Part shown: in pieces, positions 46,672 to 58,700 of the stretch
Layout: each line of letters starts with the position of its first letter
Position numbering within the stretch: the stretch's first letter is position 1
NCBI GenBank assembly: GCA_009363875.1
Contig: CM018695.1
Location: forward strand, 67,144,907-67,208,906
Length of the DNA: 64,000 nt
DNA from: Mikania micrantha
Taxonomy: Eukaryota > Streptophyta > Magnoliopsida > Asterales > Asteraceae
Reading direction: 5' to 3'
Notes under the pieces: generated by a model
Told to the model about the DNA's origin: nothing
Databases searched by the model: none
The model's input: the letters and a program-made list of their open reading frames with translations, nothing else
Position numbers and translations under genes: made by a program

Positions 46672-46799
46672 GTCGCGTACCGCGACAAGGAGCCCAAAAG
46701 TGTTTCGCGTACCGCGAAGAAATCCGGAGAATTTCAGATATTTTTGGTCCATCGCGTACCGCGAAGGATCCTCAAACACTTCGTCGCGTACCGCGACGA
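46672..46799. repeat. Four TCGCGTACCGCGA palindromes
   Basis: Copies at 46,673, 46,705, 46,752 and 46,784. The core is TCGCG-TAC-CGCGA. Flanks extend pairing to 6 bp as GTCGCG/CGCGAC, to 6 bp as TTCGCG/CGCGAA and to 8 bp in the last copy. All four recur at 52,793-52,920 in the other LTR. On the LTR's sense strand they lie 190-315 bp from its start, in U3. Confidence 0.92.
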
Positions 46800-46986
46800 G
46801 TCCAAAATTCCATACTTTGAAATTTTCCTTCTTTTCACGATTCCGGACAATCCGTAACTCCGTTTCGCGCACGGTTTTCGCCCACGTTCACCATTTCTCG
46901 CGTACTTTCATCCTGTAATAATTTCGCTTGTCAAATCAGCGTGGATTTCATGCGCGATCAAATGTGCTAAATTTTCGGTTGTTACA

Positions 46987-49900
46987 AATCTACCCTCCTT
47001 ACAATAGGTTTCGTCCTCGAAACCTGTTACGTCTCAAACAATGTGGGTAGAGTCATTCCGTCTCGTTTTCAGTCTCCCATGAAAACCCCAAATTCCTTTC
47101 GGTGTTTCCATTAAACCGTAATTTGTCTAATCGTCTTGTTATGCAATTGTTTTCTTTTGTGTCGACAATTGCAACTGCTTCTTCTATGTAGTTTAGCTTT
47201 GCATTAACCTTAGTGTCCTTTATAGAAACATGTGCCTGCTCGTCTGCCAGACACTTACTACTCATCATACATCATGCATCACTGTTGACCAAAGTTAATA
47301 GTCTCAATCATATCGAACATAAAACATCATTTCGTTCACATCATCCAACCCTGGTCACATAAATATCCTAATCATCATTTTACAACCACTGCTACTGAAC
47401 GTAACAATGGGCTTATGCCGGCACAAGGCTCCATATCCGTTGATCTGACCCGCCGAAACGTTTTGCAGATCCATACTTACCCAATAACAAGCACCGGAGC
47501 AACCATAATTACCCCATACGAATATAGGAGCAACGTCATACTTACCCCGTAACAAGTACGGAAGTAACCATACCCAGTTATAGTCGTGGTTGACTCTGTG
47601 TTTATAGCCCGATCGGCTCCATATCCTGATATTATCAGGTCATCATTCATACTTACTCTATAACACTTATAAGGACATCATTCATTTATCTTACATGATA
47701 CACTAGCATCATATCACCATTCATCATAATCATCATACATTCCATGCTAGCATCATAACGGCATTCATCATAGTCACCATGACATCCTAAACCTGTCATG
47801 CTAGCACTACTTTATCATATTAATTTCCTAGTAACATAGGAATCATTATACTCATAACATGCTTTGCTAGTATCATAACATCCTAGCATCATACCATGTC
47901 ATGCTAGCAACATATCATCATATCATTCATCATGGTATCGTGGACACGTTATGCTAGCATATAATCATCATAGCATCATACTGTTATCCTAACAGCCTAG
48001 GATTTCATCATAACACCTATAATTGTCATCATACCATGTTATCATACAATTCATCATCCTAACTTACTAGCATGCATCCATCATGCTTAGCCGACTTTCA
48101 TGCATAAATCGTGCTAAAGCTAAACATACATACATAGTCATGGTATATCATTATTCATCATTCGTTCATGAGCATCATAAGCACAGAACAACGTACACAT
48201 AACAATAAGCATGCTTTAATCACACGTTGAAGATCACATGGTAACAAATCGCCTTCCCCTTTATGTCATACTTTAGTTGTGACAGGTAGCTTATTATGAC
48301 CCTTAATCCTTACGTCCTTATCTTTTCCTAACAGTATGCTACCACATGTCATATTCTTTAGCTACAGCATGCGTTATTCCTTACTTTGTTGACTGTACTA
48401 ACATTTTCATATTTAATCTCTACCAACACTTATCTCTCTTGGTATTAAACCATTTATAAAGCACTCGTTAGAAGTTGGTCATAAATAAACTTTCTTAACA
48501 TAACTTACATACATATCTTAACACATAAGGTTGTCAATACATAAAGCCAACCAACTTTTTCATTGCATAAACAGACCAAAACCAAGTCTTGGTGTTGTTA
48601 CAATATTTCATTAGTTGCCTTATAATGAGGATTTTTTTTTTCCTTCAATAAGAAGGCTTTATCATTTACCTCATCATTTGCCTCATTAAGAGGACTTCAT
48701 CATTTGATCCACTTTATGCATGACAATCTTATCATAAAACTTTCCTTTGATAACATACGTATGCACACTATCATATAGCAATACCATGAATTTTCTTATA
48801 CATGAGATAGTGGTTATCATCCTTTATCATTAAATTTGAACTAATACAAAGTTCCTTGAGTAGTCTATTGCAACAGATGCAAGACTCTCTTAACACCTGT
48901 AACTGTATTAAATCCACATTTTACAATCCATCCTTTACGCTCCATACATATCTTATACATGTTCAACATCTATTATCTTGTGAGGACAAGATAGTTCATT
49001 AAATGATAATAATGTTGCAACACTTATGTATCCTCTTCTAGCATAAATAGCTTCCCGCTAGAGTTATTAAAATTATCTATAACATCTTTAGCATAACAAT
49101 TCTAGGTCTGGTCAGTCTTCACATGAATTCTTGTCTAAGGCAAATCGTATCATTTCAACTTTTCATAACCTTCGAACCATCTTGATGGTTGAACATTTCC
49201 TTTTTCCTTTGCATTTGACATAAGACTGACTCTAGTCTTTGAGATTCACCTATACCTAAAGCCAGGCATATATTCATTTATTCGCTTATCAATTCCTAAT
49301 GTCAACGTGTATTCCTCATTCTAGTGAGACCTTGTCAGGATTTAAGATACTAACAAAGCATTATCACTCTTGACATAGAGAATAATCTCATCAAATCTCT
49401 AGGTCAAATTTTAACTTACATCACCTCAATCTGATGTACTTATCCTTACTTTATAATATTATTCATTCTCAGGCGATGAATAATTCATCCCTAAATAAAG
49501 TTCCTTGATTCCTTTATAAGCCATTTCCTTCATTCATACGTTAGTTCTATCATTCGTAAACCAATTGGATCACCTACACATAAACTCAGTCAACCGTGCT
49601 GATTCTCTTCATCTGTGATTGATTTATTTCATCCATATTGGTATACATACATTCCTATCTTCATCATGTTACCGTTGCCCGAGTAATAACACCCTGCACT
49701 GTATTCATCATTGTTGTCCTCATCACTTTCCATGTATGCTTTATTTCTTGGACCATCATCGTCTTCAAACTACATTTCTATCATTGATCGAACTTTGTTT
49801 CCATGTTCTAAGGGTTTACTTCATTATTGACCTTTTAGGACATGTCCTTCACCAATAGCTTCCCAATAGCCTCAACAATGAATTCACTGTGACCATAATG

Positions 49901-50638
49901 TAATTTAGGAAATAAAAGGTATTCGTATGATAGACAATAACACAAACTCAGTTGTATAGTAAATCATTAACAACAGTGTCCGGAATGTCATTAATCATTT
50001 ACTTTTCCAACCTTGCTTCTATTATTCGCATTCATACTTTATACCCATTAATCCATGTATCTTTGTCAAATCAATAAAGTAAGACCTTAATCAGTATCCA
50101 TCTGACCAAACAAGTATTCCCAATTGTTTATATAACTCTTTCAACCTTTCTAATCACCTTTTGTTCTTTACCTTTCTTGGCATCACATAGTTATAATTTA
50201 TTCGGTCATTGAATCCTTCGTCTTGTGTCCAAGTCATATGACAGATGAAACCCGAGCATTAGTCATATAGATAAATCCGTAACCGCAGTAGCTAATTGCG
50301 GTCACTATTTATCTGTACTCGTGTGTCTAGGGTTTCTTCCACCACATGCTTAGTTCATTTCCTAATAAACATTATTATTACCCATAGTCTAAACAATCCA
50401 ACATATTCATGCATCTTAACACATATAGGCACATAAACATACATCTTTACTTTAACTACATCATATTGACTTTAAGGTACATAAACCTTCAATCTATTTC
50501 AAATATATCATGACACATATTCCTTACTTTAGTAAGATGCTCGTGGCATTGGACTACCCTTAACTGGCTTCCTTTGCTTTGGTCCCATTCTCAGTTTAAG
50601 TTCAGGCAACCAGTTATGCCCGAATCCCTCAAACTATG
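46987..50638 (-). other. Non-coding interior of the gypsy derivative
   Basis: No frame above about 80 codons. It includes a CATCAT-rich stretch with recurrent CATGCTAGCATCAT (47,690-47,960). Apart from the pol remnant at 47,053-47,268 I see no homology to retroelement genes. Confidence 0.75.
47053..47268 (-). pseudogene. Remnant of gypsy pol C-terminus
   Basis: The 71-codon frame contains KCLADEQAHVSIKDTKVNAKLNYIEE without a break of alignment to the KCLADE end of the Tekay-type polyprotein at 28.2 kb. Its position next to the PPT and 3' LTR matches that polyprotein's end. Nothing upstream of it is kept. Confidence 0.8.
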
Positions 50639-50650
50639 GCTCTGATACCA
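50639..50650 (-). promoter_or_regulatory. Primer-binding site of the non-coding gypsy element
   Basis: The minus strand reads TGGTATCAGAGC, exactly the initiator Met-tRNA PBS, three bases inside the LTR. Confidence 0.95.
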
Positions 50651-50653
50651 ACT

Positions 50654-53107
50654 TGAGAGGCCCCGTCCCCCGTGAGTCCCTCAGTTGGTAAAACATCAAA
50701 AGCATAGCTCTTAAACCGTAGAATAATCGAACACTATGGCAGCGGAATTCATTACGTAACATTTAATCTTAACAGGAATGCCAGCTCTTGAATAGGTAGT
50801 CCTCATGTCTTGCCACGAGCCATCATATCCTTATCATAACCTGCTCAACCTGACATGCATGTAAAACAAGTCAGCTTTATGCTGGTGAGTTCTAAGTTCA
50901 TTTCTTAGAAAAATCTTTATTCATTCATGTCATCACATGACATAAATTAAATACGTTGCATACCTGTTCTCATATCATAGTTTCATAACATACATAGCAT
51001 CATAACATAATTACATAACATACATATCATCATAACATCATTCATACAGTGAAGGAACTTCACCGTCAACTGCTGACCCTGAAGTCAAACAGGCTTGTGC
51101 AGCACAAAGCTCTTTAACTACCAACCCGCAGCTGGTAACTCATACATGTATAAGATTTCTTTAACACTATCAACGCGCAGCTGATAACTCAAGCATGCCT
51201 AAGATTTCTTTAACTGAACTGGCGACACACAGTCGGCAGGCCTGTTCTTTCACAGGACTCTTTAACCATCAACCGAAATTGACGGCTCATACCGGTACAA
51301 GACTTCTTTACATATATCATTCATACATAATATGGTTTAAATCATTTAAACCATCATCATCATAAACGGCTCCTTTCACCGTAGTGTTCAAGTTTTGCCC
51401 AACCGCAGCCAGCAAAACCTCATTTCCTACTCAACCTCGGTTGAGTCCTTTAAAATCATTTCTTTCTCAACCGCAGTTGAGACTTTAAAACATTCATCAT
51501 ATTTTAGCTGAGATTCTTAAAAATCATTTACTTCTCAATCATCATTGAGACTTAACATATTCATTACATCTCAGCTGAAATTCTTAAAATCATTTACTTC
51601 TCAATCATAGTTGAGACTTAAAACATTCTTTTCTTTAAAACATTCTTTATCTATAAACATTCTTTATCTGTAAACTTTCTTTATCTGTAAACATGTTTTA
51701 CCTGACTATAATCAGGTTAAAATCACTTTCATACAATACTTTATACATACATACAATCATTTTCATAACAGAACTTTATAACATGCATATCAGCCCAAAA
51801 TGGGCTATAAAACATTTTCAGGGCTATAAGAATCACACATGCCATCTCGCTCACCTTAATCCTCATAGAACTCACCTTAATCCAAAGCTTGGCTTACTAT
51901 AAATTCCCAACTAGCCTCGGCTTTAGGAATTGCTAATAACCTGTATTTCTGCATTGGTTACGTTTAATAGGTTATTTATGTTTTAATTTACTGATTAAAT
52001 CTTTCTGAACGTCCAAATGTCAAAGACATTGTCTTGAAAGTCATCAAGCCAATATTAGGTTGATAACACACTTAATTAATCAGAATAATCTCGGATTAAT
52101 CAAATAGTTAATGTTGTTGATTATAATGCTAAAACGGGTCCCAATACATATCAATGGTTTAGAAATGATCAATCCTTGTTATTGATTACCCAGGTATCAT
52201 AAAATATCACCATGTTTAACATACTAATCTGCATGTTATCATAAACATCAAATACTCGTTCCAGTGAGTATGTTATTGATTGTGATTAGTTTAAAACACT
52301 TGGATTTAACCTTGCATATCAAGGATTAACCAAACTAATCACTTATGTTGTCATAATCAAATGGTTTAAATCATTATAACCATTGTTATGATTTTATGCA
52401 AACCGGGCATTACAACGGATCAAAACAAGGATTTACCCGTTAACAGTTCGAGTTCTTCGTTCATAATCAATCCTAGCCATTATCTAGGCAATAATCAACA
52501 ACCCTAACTATATCATCACGTTCAAACACAAGATTTAATCAATCATTATCAATCTAGACGGTTAAAACGAACCCTTACCTAATTAGACGAAGTTCTAATC
52601 GTAGAACAACGATCTAGACTTGCAGATATGATCTCTGGGATGATCCACACGATTAGAAGGCTTGAAAATGAAGGTTGGATGCTGAAAATCTCTTCTGGTC
52701 ATCCTCTGGAGCGAATATGTTCGAATATCAGAAGAAATAATCTTCTGAATGAAATGTTGATGAAGTAATCAACTTTTTCCACCGCCTCACCCGTCGCGTA
52801 CCGCGACAAGGAGCCCAAAAGTGTTTCGCGTACCGCGAAGAAATCCGGAGAATTTCAGATATTTTTGGTCCATCGCGTACCGCGAAGGATCCTCAAACAC
52901 TTCGTCGCGTACCGCGACGAGTCCAAAATTCCATACTTTGAAATTTTCCTTCTTTTCGCGATTCCGGACAATCCGTAACTCCGTTTCGCGCACGGTTTTC
53001 GCCCACGTTCACCATTTCTCGCGTACTTTCATCCTGTAATAATTTCGCTTGTCAAATCAGCGTGGATTTCATGCGCGATCAAATGTGCTAAATTTTCGGT
53101 TGTTACA
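50654..53107 (-). repeat. 5' LTR of the non-coding gypsy element
   Basis: 2,454 bp, nearly identical to 44,502-46,986. The length difference comes from the block at 51,800-51,870 (against 45,640-45,748) and a small change near 51,525. Confidence 0.93.
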
Positions 53108-53280
53108 AAACTCTTGTCCAAGCAAAGAAGGATGTGTCAAACCAAGATGGAGCTGTTCATCTTATTCTTCGAAAGATCAACAATCTGATTCCGAAAGAAA
53201 AAGGTCAAATAAGCAGCAAGAGAAACCTTCGAAAGCCTCCAACTCTTTTGACACAAAAGCAGTAACAACCAGAAATCTTC

Positions 53281-53843
53281 CGAAGTAAACAGGTCATTGG
53301 AAGCAAACCTCAAAACTACTTCTGATAAGAAAGGAAGCAAGCAATCCTTTTACTTTGGAAGAAGACAAGCAGACAAAAATAAATCATTCAAATCTAAGCC
53401 CAAATCATAGGAAGGAAAAATAAAGCATGCTTCCGATGAGAAAAACAAATATTTCTGTCATGTACAGGAGTAAGAAAAGAGAACTCCTCAATCAGCTCAA
53501 AAGCATAACAAAGTTTGAAGGAGAAAAGATTCAACACATTCTTCAGTTTCATCGGTAAATTTATCATCTGTACCACCAAAGATGATATCTAATATATTTA
53601 CATACAATGACACATATGGCAAACCCAAGACCACTTTCATGTTGAAAAAAGAGTTATTTTAAAAGAGTTATTTTAAAAAGTAATGTTCGAAGATGTAATG
53701 CAACATTTTCAAAAGATAAAAACCCGTAGGAAACAACTTTTAGTAGTTTTTTTTTAATTAGTACAAACGAATTCATATTAAGTGTTTTTTTAATTTTTAT
53801 TCATGATTTTTATTGAATTGTTTTTATTATATGATGAGAATTA
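53281..53843. other. Copia remnant, then no gene
   Basis: To about 53,640 the sequence continues the copia gag tail region with CTTCCGA motifs and no intact frame. The remaining 200 bases are AT-rich and unassigned. Confidence 0.5.
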
Positions 53844-54150
53844 TGTCACACCCCAACCTATGCTAAAATACGTCGAGGTGTAATGTATAATATGTTATTG
53901 TCCAAAAGCTAATGGTGTTATTTGTGAGTTTTATATTTAAACATTCCCATTTAAAAACCAAAGCATTAATTACATCAAAACATGTCATCATTCATACAAC
54001 ATCATTCAACCATTACATCATGAATTCAAGTACAATATCTTGATTAATATAAAACCAGGTCTTAACATTACTATATGATCTTCATCCATAGCTTTAACTT
54101 GTCACACATGTAAAATATAGTTTTGATCAACTATTTGCATAGTTGGTGAG

Positions 54151-54151
<1 letters not shown>
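53844..54151 (-). repeat. Gypsy LTR fragment
   Basis: It starts TGTCACACCCCAACC and, like the solo LTR at 33,060, contains a CATAGTTGGTGAG element after about 300 bases. It is cut by the (CA)n(TA)n tract and the MULE; the rest may lie beyond the right edge. Confidence 0.7.

Positions 54152-54234
<83 letters not shown>
54152..54234. repeat. (CA)n(TA)n microsatellite
   Basis: About 16 CA units merge into about 25 TA units, ending exactly where GGGGGAGGTTC begins. Confidence 0.97.
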
Positions 54235-54237
<3 letters not shown>

Positions 54238-55764
54238 GGAGGTTCTATTAAAAACCATGGATTTCTAGAAAACTTAAAAAACTCCAATCTAACCCTTGAT
54301 TTTTTTAATCAATGGTTTAAAATGATTAATGGCATTTGTGTAATTTTCATTAATTAACATTCTGATAAATTGGAAAGAAGGGCATAATAGTCATTATCTA
54401 AAATTAAATTTGGAAAATATTATTAAGTTGAGGATATTTTGCCGGTTTATTTGGTGAATTAAAACAATATTATGAATCATAAACAAAAATCAAATCTTTA
54501 TTTCTTCATTGATTCTTCATAGTTCCCGATTTCAATCCTGTTTCTTCCTTAATCACCTTACTTCTCGAATCTGTTTAGACTTTACGTTGGTCGGCGACGG
54601 TGGTAGGTGACGTTGGGGATTCTCAAACCCGAACTGTTCGATTGTTGAGTGGTTTTCGGCGGTTGAAATCAATTTCCGACTAGTTTACGATCGTGGTGAG
54701 TTATTTCTAACATATATATTTGAATTAGTGTTTGATCATTACATTGCATGTTGATTTTGAGCCGTGATAACGATTAATTTGGGTGGTATTTGATTATGAT
54801 TTGCATTTTGGTTTAGAACCCTAAATTATGAATCAAAAGGGGTTTTTTCATATTAGATATGTACTTAATTTTGATTAATTGCATGTTTGTTATTTATTTG
54901 TTGTTTGATTTTCTGTTGATTACGCATATGTAATCACTTGGTTGCGCATGTGTAATATGTTGACTTGAATAACAGTCTATGGAATGTAACCGTTTTAATG
55001 TTTGATGTGTGTTTATATTCCATTATAATACTTAGCATTTGCAGGAACTATGATTTGCTCAATAACTCATTCAAAATGTGTTGGGGTTGAAAAGTGATTG
55101 TAAAATTATGGGATATATGTTGGAAATATTACTACATTAATGATTTAGAGCAAAATTATTTGAATTTAGGAGACAAATTAGTAGTTTTGAGCTTAAAATA
55201 TGATTATATAAATTTTGATGTGATTTAAGGGCCATGTATCTTTTACGTATGCTAATTAAACTTTTTTTTTTATCAAATTTGTATATTATCAGCTAGCAAA
55301 TCCAGGGGATACGAACTCAGTTTCCATTTCAAGGTAATATTATCATATTACAAATATGTTTACCAGTTAGGAGTTGTGGCTCAGATTATTTAAGGCTGCA
55401 ACCTATTTGGTATGTAACCAATTGATTACATGTGAGTAATCAACTGATTACATATGTGTAACCTTAATAATCAATGGAATTTTAATTCACATGTGTGTTA
55501 AATTTAGTAGTTAAATACTAGTTTATTCACATTATGTCAAAGTGTATGCTCTTAGGTTGTTAATATTGAATATTAATAATGTATACTATTAAACATTATG
55601 ATGTTTGTTTTGAATCTGTTCTGAATTCATTGGTTTAACTCTATAAAAATAAATTTGTATACACATATATAAACATCAAATTTCATGTTTTCATATTTTA
55701 TACTCATTATTCATGTATTTGTTTTTTTATTCTATTTTAATAGGGTTAAAGTTATTCACGAAGG
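54235..55764. other. MULE left end and 5' flank of the protease gene
   Basis: 1.5 kb of AT-rich DNA with no ORF. It could hold the terminal repeat, promoter and a 5' untranslated exon: GATCGTGGTGAGTT near 54,690 resembles an exon-donor junction after a CT-rich stretch. A palindrome copy is at 54,918-54,935. Confidence 0.45.
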
Positions 55765-58700
55765 ATGGCTAGTAAGTATTTATTTTTTGAACTTTATATG
55801 TAATGTCAATATTAAATTATGTTAACTATTGTTATCAGGGAAAAAAAGTGAAAGGATTGCTATGAAAACTTCTTTTAGTAAGTTTGTTAACTCTCCGTTA
55901 GATCCAATTCAACTTGGAGATTCGGATACGGATATTAATACTCCTACAGGTGATGTTGTTTTGTATATATTTTTTTAATGTTAGTTGTTTTATATTAATT
56001 ATATACATTGTAAAATGATTAATAAAATTATAATTGTAGATGTCGTTAGAGATAAACGGAAAATGCTACATAAAAGCGACATAAGGGACGAGTATTGTAT
56101 GTAATATTTGAATTGGTTTATTCGACCAAAATTTAATCTGTTTTTTATTATTAACTCATTAATTATATGTTACATAACAGTGGCTAAAAGATTCAAAACC
56201 AATTATGAGAAGTTGAAACTGATAATGGAGATTAAAGCAAACTTAGAGAATGTTAGCAAAAAAATGGAGGAAGATAAAGGTACATTTAAAACACCTTGTT
56301 ACATTCATGTAATCAATTATTATGATTAATTTTTACATTAAACATGAAAATATACTTGAACATTTTTAAAATGTAGAATCGAAGATGAAGAAGGTTAAAA
56401 TGTCAAAAAAAAAGGCAATTGAATAAGAAGTCAAGTATGTACAATGATATAGTTTATGTTTATATGTTCTTTTTTTTACTGTTTTTGTAAAGTTTTTTAT
56501 GTTTACGTTTTATTTATATGTCAACATTTGTAGGCTTTAAGATAAAGAAAGCAAAAAAGAAAATTAATAAGAAGTCAGGTATGCACAATGATTAATTTGT
56601 GCAATTTTGTAAGCTTTTTTATTTGTTTAATTATTTATTATATTTGTATTTGTATGTTACATTTTTTTGTATTTATATCCATATTTGTATTATTTTTATT
56701 CGTATTTCAGATTATGAATTGGATGATGAGGAATCTAATGATCCAGATTATGAAAATAATCTTGATGAGATTATTGAAAAGGTTGTCACATCAGATAAAA
56801 GAAAAAAATGGTTTGGGATTGTGACACGTTCTTCTCCGAAACAATTCTATACCGCTATAAAATCCCTTAATAAAAGACAAAGAGGCTTAGTTAGAAGCAT
56901 GGGATTTGGTAAGTTACTAAGTTTTAATGTTAGTGGGATACCTTCAAAGCTTGGTCATTATGTTGTTGATAACCTTGACACTAGTAGAATGATGATTAAA
57001 ACATCTAAAGGAGATATTAAAGTTGATAAAGAATCAGTTAATGCACTGCTAGGTTTGCCATTAGGGGGGATAGACATTAGTGCATTAACCGAAGCAAATG
57101 AGAGTACTAAGCTATTTTCAAAATGGAGACGGCGTTATGGAAAAAGAAGGATTTCTCCTGCTGAGTTAGTAAGCAACATAAGTATAGATAAATATGAAGA
57201 TGATTTAGTTTTTAAGCTTGATTTCTTGGTGTTGTTATTGACAACGGTTGACTGTTGGAAAAATGGGTTGTGTAAATATGCACTCATTGAGAGGTTGGAC
57301 CTGGAAGTAGATCTTAAAGATTATGATTGGTGCGGATATGTTGTTGATGCCATCAGAAGAGGTAAAGAAGGCTGGAAAAGGTGTACGAGATCTCCACCGT
57401 TTGTTGGACCTCTAACAATTTTGACGGTCTACATTCAAATTAATTTATACATTTTTTTTATTTATTACATATTTTATAAATATTGAACTATATGTAATAA
57501 AATAAACAAATCAATTACCTAACATAAAAAAATTATATAATTGATTACATATATGTAACCAGTTGGTTACACATATGTAGTCATGTTCTAATTTTTACTA
57601 TAATAATCATATTACACACATGTAATCACAAATGTGTATTCATTAATCAAAGTATTGACACTATGTTACTGATATGTAATAAAATAAGCAAATCCATTAA
57701 TTAGATACAAAATTTATATAAGTGTTTACATACTTGTAACCAGTTGTTTACACATATGTAATAATGTTGTAATTTGCTTACAATAATCATGTTACACATA
57801 TGTAATCAATTGGTTACACATATGTAATAGTGTTGTATTTTGCTTACAATAATCATGTTACACATATGTAATCAAACGATTACATATATGTAATCAAACG
57901 ATTACATAAATGTAATCAAATTATTGACACATTGTTATGGATATGTTTTTTTTATGTATAATATTAACTGTTTTTTTAAGCTATTGTATGTTGATCGTGT
58001 GTCATGCCGGGGTATAAATGAGAAAAGGGAGGTTTCTGCCATTCAATTTTGGTCATTTGAAAACCTCCAAAAACCTGAAGGGATTGAAATAAAAGAAGGT
58101 GGATTTGGTTTTGGTGAAATTAGAGAACATTTCTTCGATGAAGTAAATTATGAGATGGAGAGTGAAGAACCCTTGCTTGAGGGAGATAACAATGATGATG
58201 GTGTCGAAACAGTCAACAAATTTGATGAAAACACCATTAAGGTATATAAAAAATCAAAAAATTATGACAACATTGTTAAATAATAATACCATTAATGATT
58301 TTGTTCTATGTGACAACATAATAGGGTCGTAGATCAATGCTTTCTTCGATTTATTCAAGGATTTTGAAGGATAAAAAAGCTTTTGCAAAAGCAATTGTTG
58401 AAACAAGGAAGAGTTTCCCAGATGACATTATTGTTTCTGAATTTGTGAATAAATATGACGAAGTTTTCAATGAGGAGCTAGATTTTGATGATTATATATT
58501 GTCAAAGAGGGAAACCAACATTAAAGCTGCTTCTGTTGAACATGTAGAAACTGCCATATCATCAAAAGGAACAAATAATGAAACAAATAAAGAATTACCA
58601 GAAACAGTTGGTGATTTAACAGAAACATATAATGCGGGGGTTTGGACACAAGAGGTCATAAAAGTTGTTGATAATTTTGAGGGTTCTTCTAGTTTTAAAG

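Larger units (their letters stand above)
44502..46986 (-). repeat. 3' LTR of the non-coding gypsy element
   Basis: 2,485 bp. It contains four TCGCGTACCGCGA palindromes (46,673-46,799), a hairpin array TCAAC...GTTGA (45,270-45,450) and 60-bp degenerate tandem repeats with CTTTAAC (44,960-45,130). Confidence 0.93.
44502..53107 (-). mobile_element. Gypsy-derived large non-coding retrotransposon with two 2.45-kb LTRs
   Basis: LTRs at 44,502-46,986 and 50,654-53,107 start TGAGAGGCC and end GTTGTTACA. The duplication AAACT (44,497-44,501; 53,108-53,112) is perfect. On the minus strand the PBS is TGGTATCAGAGC (50,650-50,639) and the PPT is TAAGGAGGGTAGATT (47,001-46,987). The 3.67-kb interior has no retroelement gene except a remnant of a gypsy pol C-terminus. 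The LTRs are nearly identical outside one rearranged block, so insertion is recent. Mobility would depend on a Tekay-type partner. Confidence 0.93.
42287..53280 (+). pseudogene. Second-family copia gag, interrupted by a gypsy-derived element
   Basis: Gag begins at ATG 42,287 (MATISKHDTEN). A frameshift at about 42,370 and stops at about 42,616, 43,006, 43,150 and 43,207 break the capsid part, which shows MLKQKFENF and LRSLSHAWNIY. A first knuckle, CYNCQQLGHFARECKSP, is near 43,340; a second, CLVCGETDHYTADCF, is near 44,430. At 44,501 an 8.6-kb element intervenes. With it and one AAACT copy removed, the frame continues at 53,113 with a Ser/Lys/Gln-rich tail to a stop near 53,286. No pol follows; similarity is lost by about 53,640. 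Two CCHC knuckles again indicate a Sirevirus-type Gag. Confidence 0.8.

Noticed and set aside
46666..46918. Frames of about 70 codons on both strands, repeated at 52,787-53,039
   Set aside because: They span the TCGCGTACCGCGA palindrome array in the LTR; duplication reflects the LTR pair, not a conserved gene.
49619..49858. 79-codon plus-strand frame
   Set aside because: Antisense to the element, no domain, length expected by chance in this composition.
54102..54287. Minus-strand frame with Tyr-Ile and Cys-Val runs
   Set aside because: Translation of the (CA)n(TA)n microsatellite.
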